Assembly: GCF_902506095.1 (NCBI RefSeq)
Contig: NZ_LR733293.1
Span: forward strand, 3,347,089-3,411,088
DNA from: Arthrobacter sp. 9AX
GTDB taxonomy: Bacteria; Actinomycetota; Actinomycetes; Actinomycetales; Micrococcaceae
Length of the DNA: 64,000 nucleotides
Direction of reading: 5' to 3'
This document shows positions 50,611 through 58,355 of the stretch, piece by piece (position 1 is the stretch's first letter; the number at the start of each line of letters is the position of its first letter). A model generated the notes under the pieces. The model did not search any database and was not told the DNA's origin. It was given only the letters and a program-made list of their open reading frames with translations. The translations under genes and the position numbers were made by a program.

Positions 50611-52071
50611 CTAGCCGATGATGGGGCGTTCCTCCGGCAGCCGGAACAGGCGCGGCCGGGCCGAGAGGGCCAGGGCTGACGCCACCGTCACCGTCCCGAT
50701 ACGGCCCGTGAACATCAATGCCATCAGCACCCACTCAGCGGACGGGGGCAGGTGGTACGTGATGCCGGTGCTCATGCCCACTGTGCCGAACGCGGAGATG
50801 GATTCGAACAGGACCTTCTCCAGGCTGTAGTCGGTGAACATCAGCAGCAGCATGGTCCCGATCACCACAGCGGCGATCCCCAGCAGTGCCACGGACAGGG
50901 CCTGCCGCTGGGAAGAGGAACTGACAGACCGGTGGGCGATGGTCACCTGGTCACGGCCGCGGACTTCGTTCCAGATGGCGAAGCCAAGTACCAGGAAGGT
51001 GGTGATCTTGATGCCGCCGGCGGTGCCGGCACTGCCGCCGCCGATGAACATCAGGATGTTGGTGACCATCAGCGTTTCCGGGGCCGCGGCGCCGTAGTCG
51101 ATGCTGTTGAACCCGGCGGTGCGGGGAAAGACGCTGCCGGCGAAGGAGCCCAGGATCTTGCCGGTCAACGAGAGGTGGCCCAACGTCTCGTTCCGGTTCC
51201 ATTCGAACGCCGCGAACAGCACCATCCCGGCGATCAGGAGGAACAGCGTTCCGTAGACAGTCAAGCGCAGGTGCACGGACCAGTTCCGGGGCCTGGTCTC
51301 GCCCCGGACCAACTGGATGATCACCGGGAAACCGAGCCCGCCGGCGATGATGGCCAGGCAGATGGGCGTGATGATCCACGGGTCCTCCGCGAAGCCGACG
51401 AGGTTGTTGCTGTAGACCGAGAAGCCGGCGTTGTTAAAGGCGGAGACAGCGTGGAAGATCCCGTGCCAGAGCGCAGTGCCGGGGTTTTGGTCATAGGCGA
51501 TCCAGAACCGGATCGAGAGGACCAGCGCTGTCGCGGCTTCGAACGTGAGCATGATCCGCGCCACCCGGAGCAGCACCGCCCGGACATCGCCCAGGTTAAG
51601 GGTGTGGGTTTCGGACTGGGCCACGAGCTGGCCGCGGAGGCCGATGCTTTTGCGGACCAGCAGCGCCAGGAGGGTGGCAAGGGTCATGATGCCGAACCCG
51701 CCCACCTGGATCAGCGCCAGGATGACCACGTGCCCGAACGGGGTCCAAAACGTTGCCGTGTCCACGGTGATCAGGCCCGTCACGCACACGGCGGAAACGG
51801 AGGTGAACAGTGCGTCCATGAATGCCCCGGCGTCGGGGTCGGTGCGTGACGCCGGGAGCATCAGCAGTGCCGCCCCGATGATGATGACCATCAGGAAGGC
51901 AACGGGAACTGCCCTGACCGGGTGGGACAGTGCCCGCCGGATGAAGTTTTCCTTGCCGCCGCCGTTGTCGTTCCGGGCGTCCCGGAGCATTTTTTGGATG
52001 GCGGCCACGCTGGAAGCGTCGGGGCCCGGGGTGGCGGGTGCCGGCGTCGGGACGCTCCTTCGCAGGCTCAT
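50611..52071 (-). CDS. TrkH/KtrB-family potassium uptake protein
   Basis: 486-residue channel-like K+ translocating subunit with four M1-P-M2 units. Pore loops: [45 protein letters not shown], and [16 protein letters not shown], each with the single selectivity Gly. N-terminal 50 residues are cytosolic. The ATG overlaps the APC-permease stop as ATGA, so the two are cotranslated. No TrkA/KtrA regulatory gene lies within the window. Confidence 0.93.
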   Translation of the reverse strand: MSLRRSVPTPAPATPGPDASSVAAIQKMLRDARNDNGGGKENFIRRALSHPVRAVPVAFLMVIIIGAALLMLPASRTDPDAGAFMDALFTSVSAVCVTGLITVDTATFWTPFGHVVILALIQVGGFGIMTLATLLALLVRKSIGLRGQLVAQSETHTLNLGDVRAVLLRVARIMLTFEAATALVLSIRFWIAYDQNPGTALWHGIFHAVSAFNNAGFSVYSNNLVGFAEDPWIITPICLAIIAGGLGFPVIIQLVRGETRPRNWSVHLRLTVYGTLFLLIAGMVLFAAFEWNRNETLGHLSLTGKILGSFAGSVFPRTAGFNSIDYGAAAPETLMVTNILMFIGGGSAGTAGGIKITTFLVLGFAIWNEVRGRDQVTIAHRSVSSSSQRQALSVALLGIAAVVIGTMLLLMFTDYSLEKVLFESISAFGTVGMSTGITYHLPPSAEWVLMALMFTGRIGTVTVASALALSARPRLFRLPEERPIIG

Positions 52072-54050
52072 CCCACGTGGATGCCCGGGCGCCCGTCAGG
52101 GTCCGGTTCATTCTCGCGGATGATTTCGCGGACCACCGGGGCGGTATCGCCGCGGCCCAGGAGCAGGTAGCGCATGAGGTGGGCCAGCGGGTTGCCCTCG
52201 GACCATTCGAAATAGGCGTGCGGCTTGACGCCGGTACCGTCCCGCAGGGCCAGCAGGATGGCAGCGATGGCGTTCGGAGCGGCGGGGCTGGAGGCCCGCA
52301 GGACCCGGTGGCCTCCCACTTCGACGCCGCGGACCTGCAGGGTGTCGCTGAACTCGGACGGGTCGGTGATGTCGATTTCCAGGAAGATGACATCCGCCGA
52401 GCCGGGTACGGGGTTGTTCTCCCGCTGCACAGCTTCCTTATCCGTGTACTCGGCGGAATCGCGGGCCTGGGGTTTGTTGGCGATGAGGTTGATCCGGCCG
52501 TCGTAGTCCAGGGTGTCGCTGATGAAGCGGCGCGCTTCGTCGTCGAACTCTATGCTGTCCACGCGCAGCTCGGTGGTCCGGCTGATGCGCGAGACGAGGG
52601 AGACCGCCACGATGCCCAGGATAAAGAAGCCGGAGATGGCCAGGCCGTCCGGTTTTTCGATGACGTTGGCGGCCAGGGCATAGAGCATCACCAGGGTCAG
52701 CACGGTGAAGCCGATGGAGGCGGCGCGCTGCTTGCGGCGGATCGCGGAGATGGTCACGGCGATGGCACCGGAGACCATCATGGCCAGGATTCCGGTGGCG
52801 TAAGCGCCGGCCTGGGCGTTCACGTCGGCGTTGAAGCCGATGGTGATCAGGATGCTGATGGCTGTGTAGACCAGCACCACGGGCCGGACGGCGCGTGACC
52901 AGTCCGGGGCCATGCCGTAGGAGGGCAGGTAGCGGGGAACGATGTTGATCAGGCCGGCCATGGCGGACGCGCCGGCGAACCACAGGATCAGGATGCTGCT
53001 GACGTCGTAGACCGAGCCGAAGCCGTTGCCGAGGTGTTCGTGGGCCAGGTACGCGAGGGCACGGCCGTTGGCCTCTCCCCCGGCCTGGAATTGCTCGGCG
53101 GGGATCAGGACGGTGGTGACGAAGCTGCTGCCCAGCAGGTAGACGCTCATGATGAGCGCCGCCGTCGTCAACAGCTTGCGGGTGTTGCGCACCCGGTTGG
53201 CCAGTTTCTCCGCGGGGGTGCCGCCCTCGGCGGCTACCAGGGGCATCATGCTGACGCCGGTCTCGAAGCCGGAGAGGCCCAGGACGAGCAGCGGAAAGGC
53301 CATCAGGGCGGGACCGAGGATTCCGCCGAAACCGCCCCCGGAGGAGGTCAGGGCTTCGGTCCAGTTATTGAGGGCGCCGGGCGTGGCCAGGATTTCCGCG
53401 ATGCCGGCGCCGATGATGATGGCGTTCAGTACCAGGAACACGGCCACCAGGGGAATCGCGACGGCCACGGCTTCCGAAAAGCCCAACAGGAAGACTGCGC
53501 CAAGAACCAGGAGAAGGAACACCGTGATGGGCACCGCCTGGCCTTCCAGGAACGGCGGCAGGTAAGGGTTCTCGAGCAGGTGCACCGTGGCATCGGCGGC
53601 CGAGAGGGTGATGGTGATGATCCACGAGGTGGCCACGAAGCCGAGCAGCACCAGCACAAAGACCTTGCCCCGCCAGAACGGCAGGAGCCGTTCGAGCATG
53701 GCCACGGATCCCTGCCCGTGCGGGCTTTCCTCCGCCACGCGCCGGTACATGGGGAGCATGCCCAGGAGGGTCAGTGCGACGATGAGCAAGGTGGCGAGCG
53801 GGGACAGGGCGCCGGCGGCGAGTGCGGCGATGCCGGGCAGGTAGGACAGGGTGGAGAAGTAGTCCACGCCGGTCAGGCACATAACCTTCCACCAGCTCTG
53901 CTGCGGGGCGTGGGCCTCGTTGGCTTCGGGACCCACAGGCTGGCTGACCCGGTGTTCCAGCAGCCACTTGGTCAACGGGCTGCGGGGTTCCGTGGCAAGT
54001 TCCGGGTTGGGAACGATGGCGGGAAGGGAAGACCGGGCGGAAGCCGTCAA
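52068..54050 (-). CDS. APC-superfamily permease with C-terminal cytosolic domain
   Basis: 660 residues. An APC-type core of about 12 helices spans residues 50-500 ([24 protein letters not shown] is helix 1), followed by a soluble C-terminal domain of about 160 residues ([32 protein letters not shown]). Similar large APC proteins include amino-acid and potassium permeases; the coupled TrkH gene makes a potassium-related role plausible. The start is uncertain: TTG at 54050 gives the full frame but has a weak ribosome-binding site. A 290-bp non-coding region with hairpins lies upstream. Confidence 0.8.
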   Translation of the reverse strand: MTASARSSLPAIVPNPELATEPRSPLTKWLLEHRVSQPVGPEANEAHAPQQSWWKVMCLTGVDYFSTLSYLPGIAALAAGALSPLATLLIVALTLLGMLPMYRRVAEESPHGQGSVAMLERLLPFWRGKVFVLVLLGFVATSWIITITLSAADATVHLLENPYLPPFLEGQAVPITVFLLLVLGAVFLLGFSEAVAVAIPLVAVFLVLNAIIIGAGIAEILATPGALNNWTEALTSSGGGFGGILGPALMAFPLLVLGLSGFETGVSMMPLVAAEGGTPAEKLANRVRNTRKLLTTAALIMSVYLLGSSFVTTVLIPAEQFQAGGEANGRALAYLAHEHLGNGFGSVYDVSSILILWFAGASAMAGLINIVPRYLPSYGMAPDWSRAVRPVVLVYTAISILITIGFNADVNAQAGAYATGILAMMVSGAIAVTISAIRRKQRAASIGFTVLTLVMLYALAANVIEKPDGLAISGFFILGIVAVSLVSRISRTTELRVDSIEFDDEARRFISDTLDYDGRINLIANKPQARDSAEYTDKEAVQRENNPVPGSADVIFLEIDITDPSEFSDTLQVRGVEVGGHRVLRASSPAAPNAIAAILLALRDGTGVKPHAYFEWSEGNPLAHLMRYLLLGRGDTAPVVREIIRENEPDPDGRPGIHVG

Positions 54051-54240
54051 GGACGTGTCTTTCTTTGGTGCCCGTTACCGGCACAAGTTCCCCGGTTCCA
54101 GGCGCGACGCTGTGCTGATAACTAACGGAGCCTAGCACCGGGCCAATCGCCTCCCGGGGCCAATTCCGGGGATCTTAACGCTTTCTTAACGCCCCTCCTG
54201 ACAGGCGGGCGGGCGCCGACCCGGACTGACATCGGGTACC
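54051..54240 (-). promoter_or_regulatory. Structured leader upstream of APC/TrkH operon
   Basis: On the minus strand this gap contains a GTGCC/GGCAC stem near 54068-54086, a TGGAACCGGGGAAC stretch (rc of 54087-54100 region) and a GGCTCCGTTAGTTATCAGCAC segment. The pieces suggest a structured 5' leader, but it lacks the later GACAGCTAAC block of a c-di-AMP riboswitch, so no family is assigned. Confidence 0.35.
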
Positions 54241-54302
54241 CCTTACTAGTGCTTCCAGCCTGCCGTTGGGAGTAACCTTGAGGCAGTCTCTGCTGGGGGA
54301 AA

Positions 54303-54317
54303 AGTAGGGTCTACTTG
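54303..54317 (+). promoter_or_regulatory. AAGTAG-GGT-CTACTT palindrome upstream of second HPt-like gene
   Basis: Perfect 6-bp arms with a 3-bp centre, 24 bp before the ATG at 54341. Same AGTA/TACT class as the sites before the RsbQ-like gene and others; same 24-bp distance as at 50523. Confidence 0.5.
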
Positions 54318-54340
54318 GCGGAAGTGATGGCGGGACAACG

Positions 54341-54811
54341 ATGACTCACTCCAACGGCTCCATCCTGCCGTTCCTCGACAGGACCGTACTGGACAGGCTC
54401 CGCGCGGACCTCGAGGACCATGAAGGCGTGTGGAAAGCACTCGTCCAAGCCTTCATCGAACGCCTGCCCTACCGGGTGGAACGGCTGCGCCTGGCCCTGG
54501 CTGCAGGCGACTTTCCCGCCGCCATGGATGCCGTGCTCAGCCTCAAGATCTCCAGCCAGAGGCTCGGCGGCGAACGCCTGGCGGACCTTGCTCAGGGCCT
54601 GCAGATGGAGCTGCACAACAGCCCCGGCACCGAGCACGCCCTCACCCTGCCGCAGCTGGCCGAAGCCCATCTGGAACCGCTGAGGTCCTGCGGCAGCCAC
54701 ACCGCCTACCTCCTGCAGGCCCACCTCGAGGGGCGCCGCTCGTCCACCCCCGAGCTTTCGTCTGCCCTCCGTCTGGCAGGCTTTCCCACGCAGGTGTCCG
54801 CCCCGGAGTAG
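54341..54811 (+). CDS. Degenerate HPt-domain protein (His replaced by Leu), copy 2
   Basis: 156 residues, paralog of the gene at 13460: FLDRTVLDRLRADLEDHEGVWKALVQAFIERLPYRVERLRLAL, DAVLSLKISSQRLGGERLADLAQGLQ. The canonical HPt block H-x-L-K-G-S is L-S-L-K-I-S here, so the phosphoacceptor His is absent in both copies. The C-terminal 35 residues (GRRSSTPELSSALRLAGFPTQVSAPE) are an extra tail. Single gene; palindrome upstream. Confidence 0.75.
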   Translation: MTHSNGSILPFLDRTVLDRLRADLEDHEGVWKALVQAFIERLPYRVERLRLALAAGDFPAAMDAVLSLKISSQRLGGERLADLAQGLQMELHNSPGTEHALTLPQLAEAHLEPLRSCGSHTAYLLQAHLEGRRSSTPELSSALRLAGFPTQVSAPE

Positions 54812-54832
54812 CCCGGTGGCTGAGCGGCGCGC

Positions 54833-55039
54833 TCAGTCCTCGGTGAACTCCAGCAAATCGCCCGGCTGGCAGTTAAGGACGCGGCACATGGCCTCCAGCG
54901 TGCTGAAACGGACCGCCTTCGCCCGTCCGTTCTTGAGGACTGCCACGTTGGCCGGCGTAAGGCCCACGCGCTCGGCGAACTCACCCACGCTCATTTTCTG
55001 CTTTGCCAGTTCGACATCGATGCGCACCACGATGGGCAT
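54833..55039 (-). CDS. Small XRE/Cro-like HTH regulator
   Basis: 68-residue helix-turn-helix protein of the YozG type: RIDVELAKQKMSVGEFAERVGLTPANVAVLKNGRAKAVRFSTLEAMCRVLNCQPGDLLEF. The ATG at 55039 overlaps the stop of the DUF2975 gene as TGATG. Such HTH/DUF2975 pairs are widespread; the membrane protein is thought to modulate the regulator, with no known signal. Confidence 0.9.
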   Translation of the reverse strand: MPIVVRIDVELAKQKMSVGEFAERVGLTPANVAVLKNGRAKAVRFSTLEAMCRVLNCQPGDLLEFTED

Positions 55040-55518
55040 CAGATCACCGCTTCCAGGTCCGAGCGGAGGTCCGCGGCCTGCCGGAGCAGGGCGCGGAGCA
55101 CCACCACCACCAGGCCGACGGCGGCACCGGCCGTCAGCATCAGGACCAGCAGGAGCGGCATGCCGGGATCGTCCGCGTTGAGCACCACAATGGCGAAGAA
55201 CACGGCGAGCATGGTCCAGGCAGCCGCAATGGCCCACATGATGGCGTCCACCCACACAAAGGCCTGCCGGCTGAAGATCTGGTCGCGCCGGACCATGGTG
55301 AGCAGCTTCCAGGTACTCACGATCACCACCTGGACGCAGGCCAGTTCAAGGATGGCGAAGACGGTAAGCGGCCACTGCAGGTAGGCCCGCTCCGGATCCT
55401 CGGCCGCCATGTGGGCAAACTGGCCCGGCATGGACATGACCTGGAAAAGGAGCAACAGGAGGAACGCCGCCACCAGGACGATCCGGAGGGCGACGACGGC
55501 CAGACTTGTGATCTTCAT
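55039..55518 (-). CDS. DUF2975 family membrane protein
   Basis: 159 residues, four predicted helices (about 7-30, 45-75, 88-115, 122-148), with the family pattern DQIFSRQAFVWVDAIMWAIAAAWTML. First gene of a two-gene unit with the HTH regulator. ACCTATCG occurs twice in the divergent gap (55538 and 55586) and may be a binding site for that regulator. Confidence 0.88.
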   Translation of the reverse strand: MKITSLAVVALRIVLVAAFLLLLLFQVMSMPGQFAHMAAEDPERAYLQWPLTVFAILELACVQVVIVSTWKLLTMVRRDQIFSRQAFVWVDAIMWAIAAAWTMLAVFFAIVVLNADDPGMPLLLVLMLTAGAAVGLVVVVLRALLRQAADLRSDLEAVI

Positions 55519-55670
55519 GCATCGAGTTTCAGTTGTTACCTATCGAAAGTCAATTGATGTCTCACCTTGCCATCGTTCTGACGGTACCTATCGCCGGCGG
55601 CGATTGTGCTGTTATCTGGTCCGTAGGCGTGAATTCCACGCCCTAATCCGGTCTATGGAAGGAACCCACC

Positions 55671-56501
55671 ATGGCTACCTGGCTCATCACAGGATGCTCC
55701 ACCGGACTCGGCCGGGCACTCGCCCAGGCGGTGCTCACCCACGGGCACAACGCCGTGGCCACAGCCCGCGACGGCGCCTCCGTGCAGGACCTCGCCGAGG
55801 CTTTCCCCGAGACGGCCCTTGCCCTGCCCCTCGACGTCACGGACCGCGCCCAAATCAACTCGGTGGTGCATCAGGCGAAGGAACGCTTCGGCAGCGTCGA
55901 CGTCCTGGTCAACAACGCCGGCTACGGGTACCGGGCAGCTGTGGAGGAGGCGGACGACGCCGATGTGCGGCAATTGTTCGACACGAACGTTTTCGGCGCC
56001 GTGGACATGATCAAGGCAGTCCTTCCGGACATGCGCGCGAGGAGGTCCGGGGCCATCGTGAATATCTCCTCGATCGGAGCGCGCATCACACCCGCCGGGT
56101 CCGGCTACTACTCAGCCACGAAGGCTGCACTGGAGGGCATCTCAGGCTCGCTCCGCCGGGAAGTGGAGCCGCTGGGCATCAGCGTCACGGTCATCGAGCC
56201 AGGTGCATTCCGCACCGATTTCGCCGGCCGCTCATTGACCCAGTCGGCGTCCCCGATCGGTGATTACGCTGAGACGGCCGGGAAGCGGCGCAAGGAGAAC
56301 GACACCATGGACGGCAACCAGCCGGGTGATCCGGCAAAGGCCGCCGAAGCGATCCTGGCCATCGTGGACAGTCCCAACCCGCCGTCGCTCGTTGTGCTGG
56401 GCGAGGACGCCTTCGGCGCCTTTGCCGCCGTGGCCGACGCCCACCGCGCGGAACTGGACCAGTGGCGGGACCTTAGCCTCAGCACCGGCCTGGACAACTA
56501 G
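55671..56501 (+). CDS. Short-chain dehydrogenase/reductase
   Basis: 276-residue classical-type SDR: cofactor motif ITGCSTGLGRALAQAV, NNAGYGYRAAVEEA, catalytic Ser in NISSIGARITPAGSGYYSATKAALEG (Tyr and Lys of YxxxK), then PGAFRTDF. Likely NADP(H)-dependent; substrate unknown. GGAAGG lies 6-8 bp before the ATG. Divergent from the DUF2975 gene, convergent with the molybdopterin operon. Confidence 0.88.
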   Translation: MATWLITGCSTGLGRALAQAVLTHGHNAVATARDGASVQDLAEAFPETALALPLDVTDRAQINSVVHQAKERFGSVDVLVNNAGYGYRAAVEEADDADVRQLFDTNVFGAVDMIKAVLPDMRARRSGAIVNISSIGARITPAGSGYYSATKAALEGISGSLRREVEPLGISVTVIEPGAFRTDFAGRSLTQSASPIGDYAETAGKRRKENDTMDGNQPGDPAKAAEAILAIVDSPNPPSLVVLGEDAFGAFAAVADAHRAELDQWRDLSLSTGLDN

Positions 56502-56534
56502 GCCGGACTGCACCGCCGGCGGCGGGGAGCCGGG

Positions 56535-57209
56535 CTACCCCGTCGCGGCGGTGTCGTCGTGGGCAGCGCCGACGGGCTTGGACTCGGGTGAACCGCGCTG
56601 GCGGAGGTAGATGGACAGCACCACCATGGATCCGACGGCGAGGAACTCCGACTGCCAGTTCTGCAGCGTGCGGTTCCAGAAGTCCGCGGACACCACGTAC
56701 TCCGCCCAGGAAACGGGCTGCTGGAAGTCAGCCAGCTGTTCCTCGTTGTAGGCGCTGGTGCCGGCGACGGACTGGACCAGCCAGCACAGGAGGAAGATCA
56801 GTCCCATCGTCATGCCCAGCGAGTTGGAATAGAGCGTGCGCCGCCAGCCCGATACCTTGGCCCAGGCCGGCGACTTTTCGTTGCTGTATTCGCCCACCAG
56901 CTGGTCCTTGTCCGACTCGGTTCCGGGCTGGTCAAGCTCTTTCGATTCTGGCGAGCCCTTTTGGACCAGCCAGATCGTGGCGAGGATGTAGAGCAGGAAC
57001 TGCAGGTATTCGGACTGCCAGTTCTCTGCCACGTCCACCGCAAAATGGGAGGAGGTGAGGTATTGGCCCAGGCTGATCTCCTCAAGCCCGGCGGTCACCT
57101 GCTCCTGGTTGAACAGGGCGTGGCCGGTCAGTCCCTGCCCCAGCAGGGCGAGGAGGAAGATCAGCCCGAAAAACAGGCTCAGTCCGTTGTTCCTCAGTGC
57201 TTTTTTCAC
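56535..57209 (-). CDS. DUF6766-like membrane protein
   Basis: 224 residues with two similar halves, each a helix pair separated by an extracytoplasmic loop: NNGLSLFFGLIFLLALLGQGLTGH... and NSLGMTMGLIFLLCWLVQSVAGTSAYN..., each followed by LAVDVAENWQSEYLQFLLY or NRTLQNWQSEFLAVGSMVVLS. This resembles DUF6766, of unknown function. GTG start with AGGACGG upstream. Last gene of the six-gene molybdopterin operon, 12 bp after the 27-aa ORF. Confidence 0.8.
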   Translation of the reverse strand: MKKALRNNGLSLFFGLIFLLALLGQGLTGHALFNQEQVTAGLEEISLGQYLTSSHFAVDVAENWQSEYLQFLLYILATIWLVQKGSPESKELDQPGTESDKDQLVGEYSNEKSPAWAKVSGWRRTLYSNSLGMTMGLIFLLCWLVQSVAGTSAYNEEQLADFQQPVSWAEYVVSADFWNRTLQNWQSEFLAVGSMVVLSIYLRQRGSPESKPVGAAHDDTAATG

Positions 57210-57221
57210 CGTTCAACCGTC

Positions 57222-57305
57222 CTATCCGTGCACCAGTCCGACGACGAGCATGTACGCCAGTCCGCCGAAGATCAGGATCAGGTACAGGGCAAAGCTCCAA
57301 CGCAT
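57222..57305 (-). CDS. 27-aa single-helix membrane peptide
   Basis: Short ORF starting MRWSFALYLILIFGG and ending LVHG. It is almost entirely one transmembrane helix. GGGAGG lies 9 bp upstream, inside the end of the preceding lipoprotein gene, and the ORF sits 2 bp after that gene's stop and 12 bp before the next gene, consistent with real translation. Function unknown; possibly a subunit or anchor of the neighbouring membrane proteins. Confidence 0.6.
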   Translation of the reverse strand: MRWSFALYLILIFGGLAYMLVVGLVHG

Positions 57306-57307
57306 GA

Positions 57308-57727
57308 CTAATTACCTCCCACTTCGCAGGTGTAGGGCGCGTCACCGTTCGGTGTGCACCCGGCCGCCGTGATTTTCCAGCCGCCCTCGGCATTGGCCAG
57401 GAACACTGCGGCGTTCTCGAATTCCACGAAAGCGCCGCGGCCGTAGATTTCGGTGCGTGTCACTGCTCCCGGCTCCTGGATGTGCGCGGACCGCAGGTGG
57501 TCCTCGCACGTGCTTTCCTGTTCCTGGGCCGTCTTCTCGCGGGTATCGGATTTCAGCATGCTGCAGGCGGACGACCAGTCCGACGCGCTCACGGCCTGGT
57601 GGAAGGTCTGCGCTGCGTCGGCAGCACCGGTTCCTTCAGGGGCGCACCCGCACACGCCCATCAGGGCCGCTATGCCGGCCGCGGCCAGAACGTACGTGCC
57701 GGGCTTCCGATGTGTCAGCGGAACCAT
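57308..57727 (-). CDS. Small lipoprotein
   Basis: 139 residues. Signal with lipobox VCGC at about residues 25-28, then a NTF2-like or DUF4878-like small domain (ADAAQTFHQAVSASDWSSACSMLKSDTREKTAQEQESTCEDHLRSA ... FVEFENAAVFLANAEGGWKITAAGC). Strong ribosome-binding site (GGAGGAGGA, 5 bp). It overlaps the 60-aa gene by 13 bp. Extracytoplasmic, presumably facing the same compartment as the membrane proteins of this operon. Confidence 0.8.
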   Translation of the reverse strand: MVPLTHRKPGTYVLAAAGIAALMGVCGCAPEGTGAADAAQTFHQAVSASDWSSACSMLKSDTREKTAQEQESTCEDHLRSAHIQEPGAVTRTEIYGRGAFVEFENAAVFLANAEGGWKITAAGCTPNGDAPYTCEVGGN

Positions 57728-57897
57728 GTCAGTCCTCCTCCTTCCGGGGGGCGGATGCCAAAAAGGACATTCAGCCCCCAGCCCACCGTGGTGATGAGTA
57801 GAATCGCGCCGGCCATGGACGCCAGTTCGGCAGGACTGGTCAGGATGCCAAAGGCACCTCGTCTGTTGCGGCTCGGGGGAATTTCCATGGCAGTCAT
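57715..57897 (-). CDS. 60-aa single-helix membrane protein
   Basis: 60 residues with one TM helix (ELASMAGAILLITTVGWGLNVLF) after a basic N-terminus. The ATG overlaps the stop of the upstream gene as ATGA and the 3' end overlaps the lipoprotein start. No recognised family. Its compact coupling with both neighbours argues that it is a real component of the molybdopterin operon. Confidence 0.65.
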   Translation of the reverse strand: MTAMEIPPSRNRRGAFGILTSPAELASMAGAILLITTVGWGLNVLFGIRPPEGGGLTWFR

Positions 57898-58355
57898 TCG
57901 GCCACGATCAGGGCTTGGGGTGCGGCTTGTTTCATGCGGGTGGACAGCCACTCGAGCTGGGTTTTCGTCTCGGCCTCGCAGCGGGTGACCACACCGATGA
58001 GCTCCGCGTCCCGAAGTCCCTGGGCGGCCTGTTTCACCATGGTCCAGGTGATGTCCACCAGGGACCCCAGCAGGTAGAGGTCCTGCAGGTCGCGCAGCAG
58101 CCCCACAGCTCCTGACCGCGTGCTGGACAGCCCATCGGCGTGCAGCCGCTCCGGCTCGTCGTCCTTGTCCACCTCGCCGTAGCGCTCCACGATGGGCTGC
58201 AGGGCCCGTTCGTGTTTTTCGCACTGATCGGCCAGGGCGCGGCACAGGAAATACACGTCCGGCTCGTCCCCGTGCCCGTCGGCCACCTGCCGGAAGGATT
58301 CCGCCAGCGTGTGTTCGCAGCGGTGGAGGAGGCCCAGGTAGACGGGAAGCTTCAT
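57894..58355 (-). CDS. Ferritin-like/four-helix protein, operon partner of Mo-oxidoreductase
   Basis: 153 residues, all helical, four-helix-bundle pattern with His/Glu positions (LHRCEHTLAESF, ALADQCEKHERAL, ETKTQLEWLSTR) suggestive of a metal-binding or hemerythrin-like bundle. No annotated family is certain. GGAGGAG at 3-bp spacing; ATGA overlap with the upstream enzyme gene. Probably a maturation chaperone or electron/redox partner for the molybdoenzyme; that is inference. Confidence 0.65.
   Translation of the reverse strand: MKLPVYLGLLHRCEHTLAESFRQVADGHGDEPDVYFLCRALADQCEKHERALQPIVERYGEVDKDDEPERLHADGLSSTRSGAVGLLRDLQDLYLLGSLVDITWTMVKQAAQGLRDAELIGVVTRCEAETKTQLEWLSTRMKQAAPQALIVAE

Noticed and set aside
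54051-54240. c-di-AMP (ydaO-type) riboswitch
   Set aside because: A GAACCGGGGAAC-like stretch is present, but the downstream conserved GACAGCTAAC block and overall layout are missing; left as an unassigned structured leader.
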